64,000 bases of DNA, taken from Azonexus sp. (GTDB taxonomy: Bacteria; Pseudomonadota; Gammaproteobacteria; Burkholderiales; Rhodocyclaceae). Below the pieces are notes generated by a model. The model worked only from the letters and a program-made list of their open reading frames with translations. It searched no databases and was not told the DNA's origin. The position numbers were made by a program, and so were the translations under genes. This document shows, one piece after another, positions 57,042 through 64,000 of this stretch; position 1 is the stretch's first letter, and each line of letters begins with the position of its first letter. The stretch covers positions 62,001 through 126,000 of the forward strand of contig JAUYSK010000007.1 of assembly GCA_030696345.1 (NCBI GenBank). Reading direction: 5' to 3'.

Positions 57042-57830
57042 TTGATTGCCCGCACACTCCACTTTCTCGAAATCACCGGCCAACTGGTCTGGCCCTACGG
57101 TCGTCGCCTGGGCGACATCGCCTATCGACTGGCCAATGCCTTGTCCGGTCTGGGCGACCTGGCCGGACCGCGCGGCTATTACCTGCGCCGGACCATTATC
57201 CAGCAGATTTATTTCACTGCCGTTCAGGCTTTCTGGCTGATCAACGTTATCGGCATCGCCCTCGGCGTTCTGGTGATTCTGCCCATGCTGAACTTTGGTG
57301 TCAGCGATGTCGACCTTCAGGCAATGGTGATGAAACTTGCCCTGTTCCATCAACTGGCCCCCTTTCTGACTGCATTGGTCGTCATTGGCCGCTCCGGAAC
57401 CGCCCTGACCGCTGAAATGGGCGAATTTCAGTACAGTGGCGTCGTCGATTCCTTGCTGATGATGGGCATCGATCCTGATCGTTTTCTGGTCCTGCCCCGA
57501 TTGATCGGCGTCACCGTATCCCTGCTGCTGCTCACGCTATGGACGAATCTCGCCGCCCTCGTTGGTGCTGGCATCTACAACGCATTGCTCGGCGCTGCCA
57601 GCCTCGACAATTTCATCCGTGCCTGCGCTGCTGTCATTGATCCGATCGATAGCCTGCTGACGCTGCTGATGGTGCTCTGCTACGGCATGACGATTGCGCT
57701 GGTGCAATGCAGCTTCGGCCTGCGCTCGCGCAATGTGGTCGAATTGCAGCGCAATCTGCCAAAAGCCTTCGTTCAGGCGCTGCTGCTCTGTGTCGGCATC
57801 ACCGTGCTCTTCATGCTGGTGCGCACATGA
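57042..57830 (+). CDS. MlaE-family lipid ABC transporter permease
   Basis: A 262-residue permease of the MlaE/YrbE family. It has an amphipathic N-terminal helix, five membrane segments and the conserved GRSGTALTAEMGEFQYSGVVDSLLMMGIDP. With the downstream ATPase and MCE protein it should move phospholipids or other lipids between the membranes. It uses a TTG start at 57042; no ATG is available in frame and the Shine-Dalgarno is absent. The stop overlaps the ATPase ATG (ATGA). Confidence 0.9.
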   Translation: MIARTLHFLEITGQLVWPYGRRLGDIAYRLANALSGLGDLAGPRGYYLRRTIIQQIYFTAVQAFWLINVIGIALGVLVILPMLNFGVSDVDLQAMVMKLALFHQLAPFLTALVVIGRSGTALTAEMGEFQYSGVVDSLLMMGIDPDRFLVLPRLIGVTVSLLLLTLWTNLAALVGAGIYNALLGAASLDNFIRACAAVIDPIDSLLTLLMVLCYGMTIALVQCSFGLRSRNVVELQRNLPKAFVQALLLCVGITVLFMLVRT

Positions 57831-58564
57831 ACCAACGCCCAGTCGTGCTGCAAGGTCAGGGAGTAGTCCTCTCCGCCTTCTTCAATGCCGAACCGATGGA
57901 TTTCCAACTGGCAGCAGGCGAACACTGGCTAATCAGCGGAACGACCGGCAGCGGCAAGACCACTTTGGCACGCACGCTGCTCGGCCTGATCTCGCCCCAG
58001 CAAGGACAGATCAGCCTCTTTGGGCAAGACCTGGACAGCATTTCCAGCAAGGCCTTGCTTGCCCTGCGGCGCAATGCTGCCTATTTGCAGGCGGTGGATG
58101 GCGATGGCCTGTTTCCGGCCTGGTCGGCCTTCGACAACCTCGCCCTGTCGCTGCGCCAGCACGACCCTGAACGCTATGCTCAGCATGGCAAACTGCTCGA
58201 AACCCTTTTGCGTGAAGCTCGGCGCTACGGCATTCCGGAAACCTGGCTGGATGAACCCGTCGCCAACCGCAGCCGGCAACAACGCACAGCCCTCGCCCTC
58301 TGGCGAGCGCTGCAGGCGAAACCGGCTCTGGTCATCATTGATGGCCTGATCCTAGACCAGAACCTCGTCGGCAATGCCATCAAGGTTGATCAACTGCTGG
58401 CCGATGCACTCAGTGGCAACCCCGCGATCATCTTGCTGACCGCCGAGAGCGCCGCTTCACTACCTGCCCAGTTGCAACCAGACAGCTTCAGGCATGGGCG
58501 TATGCAGGGTGGCAGGCTAGAATGGTTGCCGATGGAATCGACCGCTACAACCGCCCATGCTTAA
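57827..58564 (+). CDS. MlaF-like ABC ATPase with degenerate catalytic motifs
   Basis: A 245-residue ABC ATPase-fold protein. Walker A is intact (GTTGSGKTT, 38-46) and a Q-loop is present (YLQAVDGDGLFP). The signature is ANRSR instead of LSGGQ (146-150), Walker B ends IIDG with Gly173 in the place of the catalytic Glu, and no switch histidine is seen in IILLTAESAAS (about 201-211). It probably binds ATP but hydrolyses poorly, unless it works asymmetrically with another subunit. It sits between the permease and the MCE gene and overlaps both, as in functional Mla operons. Confidence 0.85.
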   Translation: MNQRPVVLQGQGVVLSAFFNAEPMDFQLAAGEHWLISGTTGSGKTTLARTLLGLISPQQGQISLFGQDLDSISSKALLALRRNAAYLQAVDGDGLFPAWSAFDNLALSLRQHDPERYAQHGKLLETLLREARRYGIPETWLDEPVANRSRQQRTALALWRALQAKPALVIIDGLILDQNLVGNAIKVDQLLADALSGNPAIILLTAESAASLPAQLQPDSFRHGRMQGGRLEWLPMESTATTAHA

Positions 58565-59492
58565 GCCCCGCAGCCGTGACCGAATGTTCAAGCGCGCCGT
58601 TGGCCTGCTGGTCATCTTTTCGGCCGTGATGCTGCTGTTTTTCCTGCGCATTTACCAACAGACCGCCGCACCATTCAAGCAAACCATCCACCTCTTCAGT
58701 ATCACTGACCGTGCTGACGGCATCGCCATCAATGCGCCAGTCACAATGGCCGGTTTCAAGGTGGGGCGAATCACTGAAATCAACCTGACTGACGACAACC
58801 GGATCCGACTGGGTTTCGAAATTGACCGAAAATACGCCGAAAAACTGCGTGCAGATTCTTTGGCTACCTTGACCAAGCCGCTGATCGGTTCAACGTCGCT
58901 CGACATTCGCATGGGCGCCCCCGGCCAGCCGGCATTGGCTGCCGATAGCGCCATCCCCAGTGCCCACGCCCCGGACATCAACGATGTCATCGCCACCCTG
59001 CCGGCCAAGCTGGAAAAAGTCGATAGCACGCTGGACAACCTGGCTGCGCTGACCGGTGATCTCCGCCGTCTGTCGCAAGCCGCTACGTCCGGCGAAAGCT
59101 CGGTGGAAAAGACCCTGGCCCATCTGCAAGCCACGTCCCGCCAGGCGGAAAGCGCGGCAGCGAAGTTGAATGCCACACTCGACGATACCCGCCAGACAAT
59201 CAAAACCATTGGCCAGGCGGCCAGCAAGACCAACCTCACACTCGATGAGATCCGCGCCGGCACCGCCCGCCTTGGCCCCATCGCCGAGAAGGCCGAGCAG
59301 ACAATGGATGGCCTGCTGATCCTGAGCCGGGAACTGCGCAGCGTTGCTCCACAAGTTGCACCCGTTGTGTCGAGCGGCCGCACGGTGCTGCACGAAGCAG
59401 ACGATGTCCTGCAGGCCGCCAGAAACAACATCCTGTTGCGTGGCAATTTACCGGTTGAGGCAACACCACCGGTTTTACCGATGCCCCGTTAG
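58557..59492 (+). CDS. MlaD-like MCE-domain lipid-transport protein
   Basis: A 311-residue inner-membrane-anchored periplasmic protein. It has one N-terminal helix (about 14-33), an MCE domain (about 38-118, with DGIAINAPVTMAGFKVGRITEINL), and a long alpha-helical, Ala/Thr-rich C-terminal region (about 130-290) likely to form a coiled-coil tube. It is longer than E. coli MlaD (about 183 residues) and closer to tunnel-forming MCE proteins. It should bind the lipid moved by the permease. The ATG overlaps the ATPase stop by eight bases. Confidence 0.9.
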   Translation: MLKPRSRDRMFKRAVGLLVIFSAVMLLFFLRIYQQTAAPFKQTIHLFSITDRADGIAINAPVTMAGFKVGRITEINLTDDNRIRLGFEIDRKYAEKLRADSLATLTKPLIGSTSLDIRMGAPGQPALAADSAIPSAHAPDINDVIATLPAKLEKVDSTLDNLAALTGDLRRLSQAATSGESSVEKTLAHLQATSRQAESAAAKLNATLDDTRQTIKTIGQAASKTNLTLDEIRAGTARLGPIAEKAEQTMDGLLILSRELRSVAPQVAPVVSSGRTVLHEADDVLQAARNNILLRGNLPVEATPPVLPMPR

Positions 59493-59501
59493 AACGCTGA
59501 G

Positions 59502-60314
59502 ATGAAACGCTCTCACCTGCTTTTTCTGACGCTTGCCATGACCCTGCTGGCGGCCTGCGCCAGCCCGCAAAGACCAGCGACAGCAGTACTGGCCACCGAT
59601 CGCCATCTGCAGGCAGGAAGCCGGCTCTATCAAGCCGGCCAACTCACCGATGCCAAGGCCGCCTTTCAACGCGCTATCAATGCGGCAGAAATGATTGACG
59701 ATAGCCAGCGCCTGACCGATGCCTTGCTGGCCATAGGCGCCAGCGAACTGCTGCTGGGCGATTTTGTGGCGGCGGACCAGAATTATCGTCGCGCCCTGCG
59801 CGAAGCCCGGGCAGAAGGCTTGTCGATAGCAGCCACACAGGCCAGCATTGCCCTCGCGGAAACGACGCGACGGCGGGGCGAACACGGAAAGGCCCTGAGC
59901 CAATTCCGCGCTATCCGCGAACAGGCTGGGTTAAGCGCCAATCAGCGTGGCCAGATTGATAACGGCATGGCGCTGTGTCTGATGGCCAGCGGGGATCTTG
60001 AAGCGGCGGAGCGAATTTTGCCCGGCTTTGAACAAGCCACTAGCGGCGAGTCTTCATCTTTGCAGGCGAGCACCCTGGCCAATCTGGCACGACTTCGTAT
60101 GCTGCAGGGTCAACTGGCCCAGGCTGAAACCGTTGCGAACAAAGCGCTTAGCGTCGATCGCCAACTCCACCACCCCCCGGCGATTGCCGCCGACCATGCG
60201 CTACTGGGTGAAATATTGCAGAGGGCAGGTCGAAAAGAAGAGGCGCAACGACACGTCGAAACCGCTAACCGGATTTTCCGGCAGACCGGACAACCGCTAC
60301 TTCATCCCCGCTAA
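59502..60314 (+). CDS. TPR-repeat lipoprotein of the mla-like operon
   Basis: A 270-residue lipoprotein with lipobox LLAAC (Cys at about 19) and TPR-like helical repeats over most of its length (for example AGQLTDAKAAFQRAINAAE). It probably sits in the outer membrane or periplasm. It follows the MCE gene by nine bases and ends the operon. In place of MlaC or an MlaA-type partner it might link the MCE complex to the outer membrane; this is inferred from context only. Confidence 0.82.
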   Translation: MKRSHLLFLTLAMTLLAACASPQRPATAVLATDRHLQAGSRLYQAGQLTDAKAAFQRAINAAEMIDDSQRLTDALLAIGASELLLGDFVAADQNYRRALREARAEGLSIAATQASIALAETTRRRGEHGKALSQFRAIREQAGLSANQRGQIDNGMALCLMASGDLEAAERILPGFEQATSGESSSLQASTLANLARLRMLQGQLAQAETVANKALSVDRQLHHPPAIAADHALLGEILQRAGRKEEAQRHVETANRIFRQTGQPLLHPR

Positions 60315-60326
60315 AAGCCAGATTGC

Positions 60327-61325
60327 TCAATCAAGCGCGTTGGCCTGCTGCCAAGCGTCAATCTCGGGAAAGCTCTCGGCAACATTCCCCATCAACGATG
60401 CATCCGCCTGCAACAACAACTTGCGCTGGGCGGCCTTGAGGTTCCGGGGGAATGAGGGCTGCAATTCGACCACCAGATCACCGGCCGGAATCTTGCCGCG
60501 TCCCGGGTAGCCCTTGCCGGCCAGCCTCAACTCCTGAGTCTTCGGCTTGCCGGCCTCCAGCCGATGCGTTAGCACACCGGATAGCAGAGGCAACTCGATA
60601 TCTCCACCCGCCAACATCGCCAAGGCACTGACCGGCATGCTGAAATGCAGGTTCCTGCCGCGTAGTTGAAAGAGGGGGTGAGTACGAATCACGACGGTCA
60701 GATACAGGTCGCCGGCCTGCAAATCTTCAGTTTCCGGTTCGCCCTGCCCGACCACCCTGAGTTCGCCCCCCGGCAGCATGCCCGGCGGCACGGTGACTTC
60801 AAGGCTGACACTGGCCGTTTCCCGCCCGCTACCCGCACAGTCCGGACAGATGCGCTCGCTGAAGAAACCACGGCCGCCACAATCCGTACAGGGCACCAGG
60901 ACACGCTTGGCATCATGCACCCGGCCGCTACCATGGCATGCCGGGCAAAACCGGGTCCGGGATATACCGTATTCGCCCGAACCCTCGCAGGTCGGACAGG
61001 CCTTGCCACGCGTGTAGGCAACGGTCTTGCGACATCCTGTCGCGGCTTCTTGCAGACTGACTTCAAGATTCAGGCGGATATCGGCGGCCTTGGCGACGCT
61101 TTCCTCGGCTTCCGGTTCTACCTCGGTCTCGCCGTCATCAGGCGCTTCGACTGGCTCGGCAAGCATCAGGGCATCGTAAGCCCCGCGGATAGCCTTGAAA
61201 CGCTCGGTTGCTTCTGGATGGGTATTGCGATCAGGGTGCCAGCGCATGGCCAAGCGGCGGTAAGCACGCTTGATATCAGCCGGCGCAGCCCCCTGCGGTA
61301 AACCGAGAATTACGTAGGAATCCAT
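60327..61325 (-). CDS. DnaJ-like co-chaperone with zinc finger but no G/F region
   Basis: A 332-residue DnaJ relative. It has a J domain (1-65, HPD in RWHPDRN), an acidic linker (about 70-95, rich in Glu/Asp) instead of the Gly/Phe region, a four-repeat CxxCxGxG zinc finger (CPTCEGSG, CPACHGSG, CTDCGGRG, CPDCAGSG) and the C-terminal substrate-binding domains. It should stimulate DnaK ATPase; the unusual linker may alter client handling. The ATG at 61325 begins the J domain. A terminator hairpin lies only about 20 bases upstream of the start, leaving little room for a promoter. It converges with the TPR lipoprotein gene. Confidence 0.9.
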   Translation of the reverse strand: MDSYVILGLPQGAAPADIKRAYRRLAMRWHPDRNTHPEATERFKAIRGAYDALMLAEPVEAPDDGETEVEPEAEESVAKAADIRLNLEVSLQEAATGCRKTVAYTRGKACPTCEGSGEYGISRTRFCPACHGSGRVHDAKRVLVPCTDCGGRGFFSERICPDCAGSGRETASVSLEVTVPPGMLPGGELRVVGQGEPETEDLQAGDLYLTVVIRTHPLFQLRGRNLHFSMPVSALAMLAGGDIELPLLSGVLTHRLEAGKPKTQELRLAGKGYPGRGKIPAGDLVVELQPSFPRNLKAAQRKLLLQADASLMGNVAESFPEIDAWQQANALD

Positions 61326-61343
61326 TATCCAAGCGACAAAATA

Positions 61344-61370
61344 AAAACCCGCGGCTAGCGCGGGATTTTT
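61344..61370. terminator. bidirectional terminator between the small secreted protein and dnaJ-like genes
   Basis: AAAAACCCGCG GCTAG CGCGGGATTTTT: a 6-bp GC-only stem with A/T tracts on both sides. Read leftward it ends the transcript of the 61502-61804 gene immediately before the dnaJ-like start. Confidence 0.8.
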
Positions 61371-61501
61371 CGTTTCTTTGGAGAACCCAAAGCACACCCA
61401 TCAATCAGGCCATAGTGTCGGCCACACCGTTATTGCCAACGGGCAGGATTATAGGTCACTTTGATGGTCGCAGCGTGCATCGCCCTCCCTGCCAAGGCGC
61501 C

Positions 61502-61804
61502 TTAGCGCAGGTAGATGCCGGGGGGCTGGATCACAAAGGAAGGCGGCTGCACGTAGACAGTGGGTCCGGGAATACTGACGCGACTTTCACGGCAGACACG
61601 CCGTTCCTGATAGTACCCGTGCCGGTCATACCAGCCTTCAACGCGACAGGGGCCATTGCGATAGTCACCCCGGTGATGATTGTTCCCATGCTCGCGATAG
61701 TGTCGATGGCCGTGTCTTTCATGATCATCTCGATCGGCAAATGCCGGCATCGAAATTGAAATGACCAGGGAAGCCAGGAGAGACTTAAGAAAACTGCTTT
61801 TCAT
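61502..61804 (-). CDS. small secreted His/Arg-rich protein of unknown function
   Basis: A 100-residue protein with a signal peptide (about 1-23, ending AFA), then a His/Arg/Asp/Gly-rich segment (RDDHERHGHRHYREHG and following), a Cys pair at about 54 and 69, and a Pro/Val-rich C-terminus. The start at 61804 has GAGG nine bases upstream, and the earlier in-frame start lacks support. The His-rich stretch suggests metal binding, as in small periplasmic RcnB-like or metal-response proteins; no family is certain. Confidence 0.65.
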   Translation of the reverse strand: MKSSFLKSLLASLVISISMPAFADRDDHERHGHRHYREHGNNHHRGDYRNGPCRVEGWYDRHGYYQERRVCRESRVSIPGPTVYVQPPSFVIQPPGIYLR

Positions 61805-62123
61805 GCAAAAAAACCTCAAAACCAGATTGGAATGGTCGAAACAGCGACGATTGGCTTTGGCCAATATCAATAACGCCATTGGAAGTTAGCAAAGGACATG
61901 CCAATTCCTAACAATATGATTTATATGGAATTTTAAATCCTTAGTACGCACCAAATACCAATCTGCGTCGCCAGATGGCGACAGAAACCTCTGAAACCGG
62001 TTTAGGTATCTGATTCTTATGGACTTAATCTGTCTCTAAGCAACGACAGCAAGGATTCAAACGGGTTGTTGGCGAACAGATCGCCCCGCAATCACCAGAT
62101 TGGTACAGCCCGATCAGTTTAGC
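61805..62123. other. 319-base gap upstream of the small secreted protein
   Basis: It holds a 6-bp hairpin GTCGCC AGAT GGCGAC at 61967-61982 without a T tract, and an AT-rich part near 61905-61940 that may carry the promoter of the leftward small gene. No gene or riboswitch was recognised. Confidence 0.4.
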
Positions 62124-62849
62124 CTATTTGATGGCAGAACGAACCAGTCGATATTCGCTCAGATCGTCACGGGCAAGCTGAATGCCATCAGCGTATACAC
62201 GGGGACGTGGCACCCCGGCATACGTGGATTCACCATACTCGCGGAGGATACTGCGCACATAGCCCTGCGTTTCCGGATACGGCGGAATTTGGTTGCCGTG
62301 GCGCATCACAGCACCCTCACCGGCGTTATAGGCAGCCAGTGCCAGCGGTACATTGTTGAAGCGATCCATCAGATGGCGCAGGTAGGCGGTTCCTGCCCGC
62401 AGGTTAGCCTCCGGCTGCTCAAGATCGCTGACACCGAAGCGCTTTCCCGTTCCAGGCATGACCTGCATCAGACCAATTGCCCCTTTGGGTGAAACCGCTT
62501 CCGGCCGATAAGCGGACTCTGCCCGGATGACGGCATGCACCAGATCCGGATCCAGGCCCTGGGCACGTGCATGGCGATCAATTGCCGGCGAAAAGTCGCC
62601 TCCGGCACGATGCGGTTTGCCCATGCCGGACGCAGCACTGCCGCCCACCCGGTAATCCGAGCGCTGAATCGTCAGACGAAACGGACTCGGCGTCGGAACG
62701 GACTTATCTATGCGAAGCGGCACTGGCGAGCGTTCGTACTGTCCCTGCCCTGCCGCAGTAGCCTCCAGAACAGGACACAGCCCTATCAGCAGGACTGACA
62801 GCGCGATTGATTTCGGTATTAACGCAGGCGTGCTAATACGCACTGGCAT
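62124..62849 (-). CDS. secreted lytic transglycosylase (SLT family)
   Basis: A 241-residue protein with a signal peptide (hydrophobic about 14-32), a low-complexity linker (about 35-85), and a family 1 transglycosylase domain. The catalytic Glu is in VIRAESAYRPEAVSP, with GLMQVMPGTGKRFGV and ALAAYNAGEGAV. It cleaves peptidoglycan glycan strands. Its start overlaps the end of the sugar transferase gene by 17 bases, so it belongs to that leftward unit and may open the wall for polysaccharide export. Confidence 0.9.
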   Translation of the reverse strand: MPVRISTPALIPKSIALSVLLIGLCPVLEATAAGQGQYERSPVPLRIDKSVPTPSPFRLTIQRSDYRVGGSAASGMGKPHRAGGDFSPAIDRHARAQGLDPDLVHAVIRAESAYRPEAVSPKGAIGLMQVMPGTGKRFGVSDLEQPEANLRAGTAYLRHLMDRFNNVPLALAAYNAGEGAVMRHGNQIPPYPETQGYVRSILREYGESTYAGVPRPRVYADGIQLARDDLSEYRLVRSAIK

Positions 62850-64000
62850 CCTTGAACACCAGCAGCACCGTACGGACGATGATGTAGAGATCGAGCTTCA
62901 AGGACCAGTTGCGCAGATACTCAAGATCGTAGTCAATGCGTGCCTGCATCTTGTCCAGTGTTTCGGTTTCGCCGCGATAGCCATTCACCTGCGCCCAACC
63001 GGTAATTCCCGGCTTCACTTTATGGCGCACCATGTAACCCTTGATCAGCTTCCGATACACCTCGTTGTGCGCAACCGCATGCGGACGCGGTCCGGCAATA
63101 CTCATCCGTCCCTGCAGGACATTGACGAACTGTGGCAACTCATCGAGCGAGGTCCGGCGCAAAACGCCACCGATACGGGTCAGACGGGAATCACCCTGGC
63201 GCGCCTGCGGCACATTGGGACCATCTTCGCAGACCGTCATCGAGCGGAATTTGTAGACAATGATTTCCTTGCCATCCAGTCCGTACCGCCGTTGCTTGAA
63301 GATGACCGGCCCGGGCGAGGTTGCCTTGACCAGAATGGCTACCCCGAGCAGGATCGGCGAAATCAGCAGCAATATCAGCAGGGAAAGCACGACGTCGCTA
63401 CTGCGCTTGATCATGCCGTTGAATCCGGAGAACGGCGTGTCACAGACCGCGAGAACGGGCACCCGACCAACCGCATCCATGCGCGCCTGAATCAGATCGG
63501 TGACAAAAATATCCGGCACGAAATATACCGAAGCCGTGGTGTCATTGAGCGAATCAAGCAGTCCGACGATGCGGGGCTGGGTCGCCATCGGCAACGCCAG
63601 ATAAATGATGTCGATCCGATTGGCCTTGACGAAATCGGCCACATCCGAAAAACGTCCATTCAGCCGACTGGTGCCCACATCCAGGCGCTCGATGACTCGA
63701 TCATCAAAATAGCCATCAAGCTTGATGCCCTGCATCGGATGGCCTTCAATTTCTGCCGCGAGATGCTTACCCAACTCGTTGCAGCCGACAATAACGGCAC
63801 GCTTGGGGAAGCCACTTGCCGTCAATACCAAAGGAATAGTCAGACGAAACACTAGATGACTAGCCAGTTGCAATGTGGGCGCCATCCACAACCAGTTGAT
63901 CAGAACCTCTTCAGGAAAGAGTTTGTATAGCCCGGTCGCCAGGCCGAAGCACCCCAGCAAGGCAGCCACACCGAACCAGCCGAGGACGACCTCACGAATG
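62833..64000 (-). CDS. undecaprenyl-phosphate glucose phosphotransferase (WcaJ type), 5' end beyond window
   Basis: At least 388 residues of a polyprenyl-phosphate sugar-1-phosphate transferase. Membrane segments near the visible N-terminus are followed by a CoA-binding-like domain (AVIVGCNELGKHLAAEIEG), a further helix, and the catalytic domain with FKQRRYGLDGKEIIVYKFRSM, RRTSLDELPQFVNVLQGRMSIAGPRPHAVAHNE and KPGITGWAQVNGYRGE. This matches the TIGR03023/WcaJ pattern. The frame stays open to base 64000, so the true start lies outside. It begins a second polysaccharide and is followed by a transglycosylase. Confidence 0.93.
   Translation of the reverse strand, partial: IREVVLGWFGVAALLGCFGLATGLYKLFPEEVLINWLWMAPTLQLASHLVFRLTIPLVLTASGFPKRAVIVGCNELGKHLAAEIEGHPMQGIKLDGYFDDRVIERLDVGTSRLNGRFSDVADFVKANRIDIIYLALPMATQPRIVGLLDSLNDTTASVYFVPDIFVTDLIQARMDAVGRVPVLAVCDTPFSGFNGMIKRSSDVVLSLLILLLISPILLGVAILVKATSPGPVIFKQRRYGLDGKEIIVYKFRSMTVCEDGPNVPQARQGDSRLTRIGGVLRRTSLDELPQFVNVLQGRMSIAGPRPHAVAHNEVYRKLIKGYMVRHKVKPGITGWAQVNGYRGETETLDKMQARIDYDLEYLRNWSLKLDLYIIVRTVLLVFKDASAY

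Noticed and set aside
61967..61982. Hairpin GTCGCC AGAT GGCGAC as a terminator or riboswitch
   Set aside because: No T tract in either direction and no conserved riboswitch core around it.

Overview
The window looks like a chromosomal segment of a betaproteobacterium, most probably of the Rhodocyclales (Dechloromonas/Azonexus-like). The grounds are the PEP-CTERM/exosortase A (XrtA) accessory gene set with PrsK/PrsR/PrsT, the rluB-scpB-scpA, rimP-nusA-infB-rbfA-truB-rpsO-pnp and gcvTHP arrangements, and the codon usage. This placement is inferred from gene families and order, without a database search. No rRNA, CRISPR array, insertion sequence or prophage was seen.

Region 1 (1-23.2 kb) is an accessory arm of an XrtA/exopolysaccharide locus; the exosortase gene itself is not in the window. 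A leftward set encodes a glycosyltransferase, an acyl carrier protein, a fused E1 alpha/beta 2-oxoacid dehydrogenase, an E2 acyltransferase, a second acyl carrier protein, exosortase-associated hydrolases 2 and 1, and a GNAT-like protein. Divergently come an acyl-CoA ligase and a PLP decarboxylase, facing an N-acyltransferase fused to a PilZ domain. Then follow the initiating sugar transferase, the sensor kinase PrsK, the sigma-54 activator PrsR, the TPR lipoprotein PrsT, a nucleotide-sugar dehydrogenase, a Sel1/lytic transglycosylase and a trypsin-like protease. Together they suggest polysaccharide synthesis plus assembly of an acylated small molecule, under PrsK/PrsR and possibly c-di-GMP control.

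Region 2 (23.2-33.6 kb) holds two compact leftward operons. One is a translationally coupled set: Tat-signal protein, PqqD-like peptide, HprK-related kinase A and nucleotidyltransferase, preceded by a perfect 10-bp direct repeat. It is a candidate for a poorly described protein-modification system. The other is galE, a cyclic-nucleotide-binding patatin phospholipase, a one-module NRPS (C-A-PCP-TE) and a VTT/DedA-type membrane protein.

Region 3 (33.7-54.2 kb) is core genome: tRNA-Arg and tRNA-Pro, dksA, the translation/transcription operon pnp to rimP, rluB, scpAB, trpS and small neighbours, and the glycine cleavage operon gcvTHP behind a tandem glycine riboswitch. The rimP leader holds a promoter, a Shine-Dalgarno/ATG-stop element and an intrinsic terminator, which suggests attenuation.

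Region 4 (54.2-64 kb) starts with a PEP-CTERM protein behind a near-consensus sigma-54 promoter, a likely PrsR target. Next come a conserved hypothetical gene, arginase, a lipid-transport operon (MlaE-like permease, an unusually degenerate MlaF-like ATPase, MlaD-like MCE protein, TPR lipoprotein), a DnaJ-like co-chaperone, a small secreted protein, a second lytic transglycosylase and, cut by the right edge, a second polyprenyl-phosphate sugar transferase.
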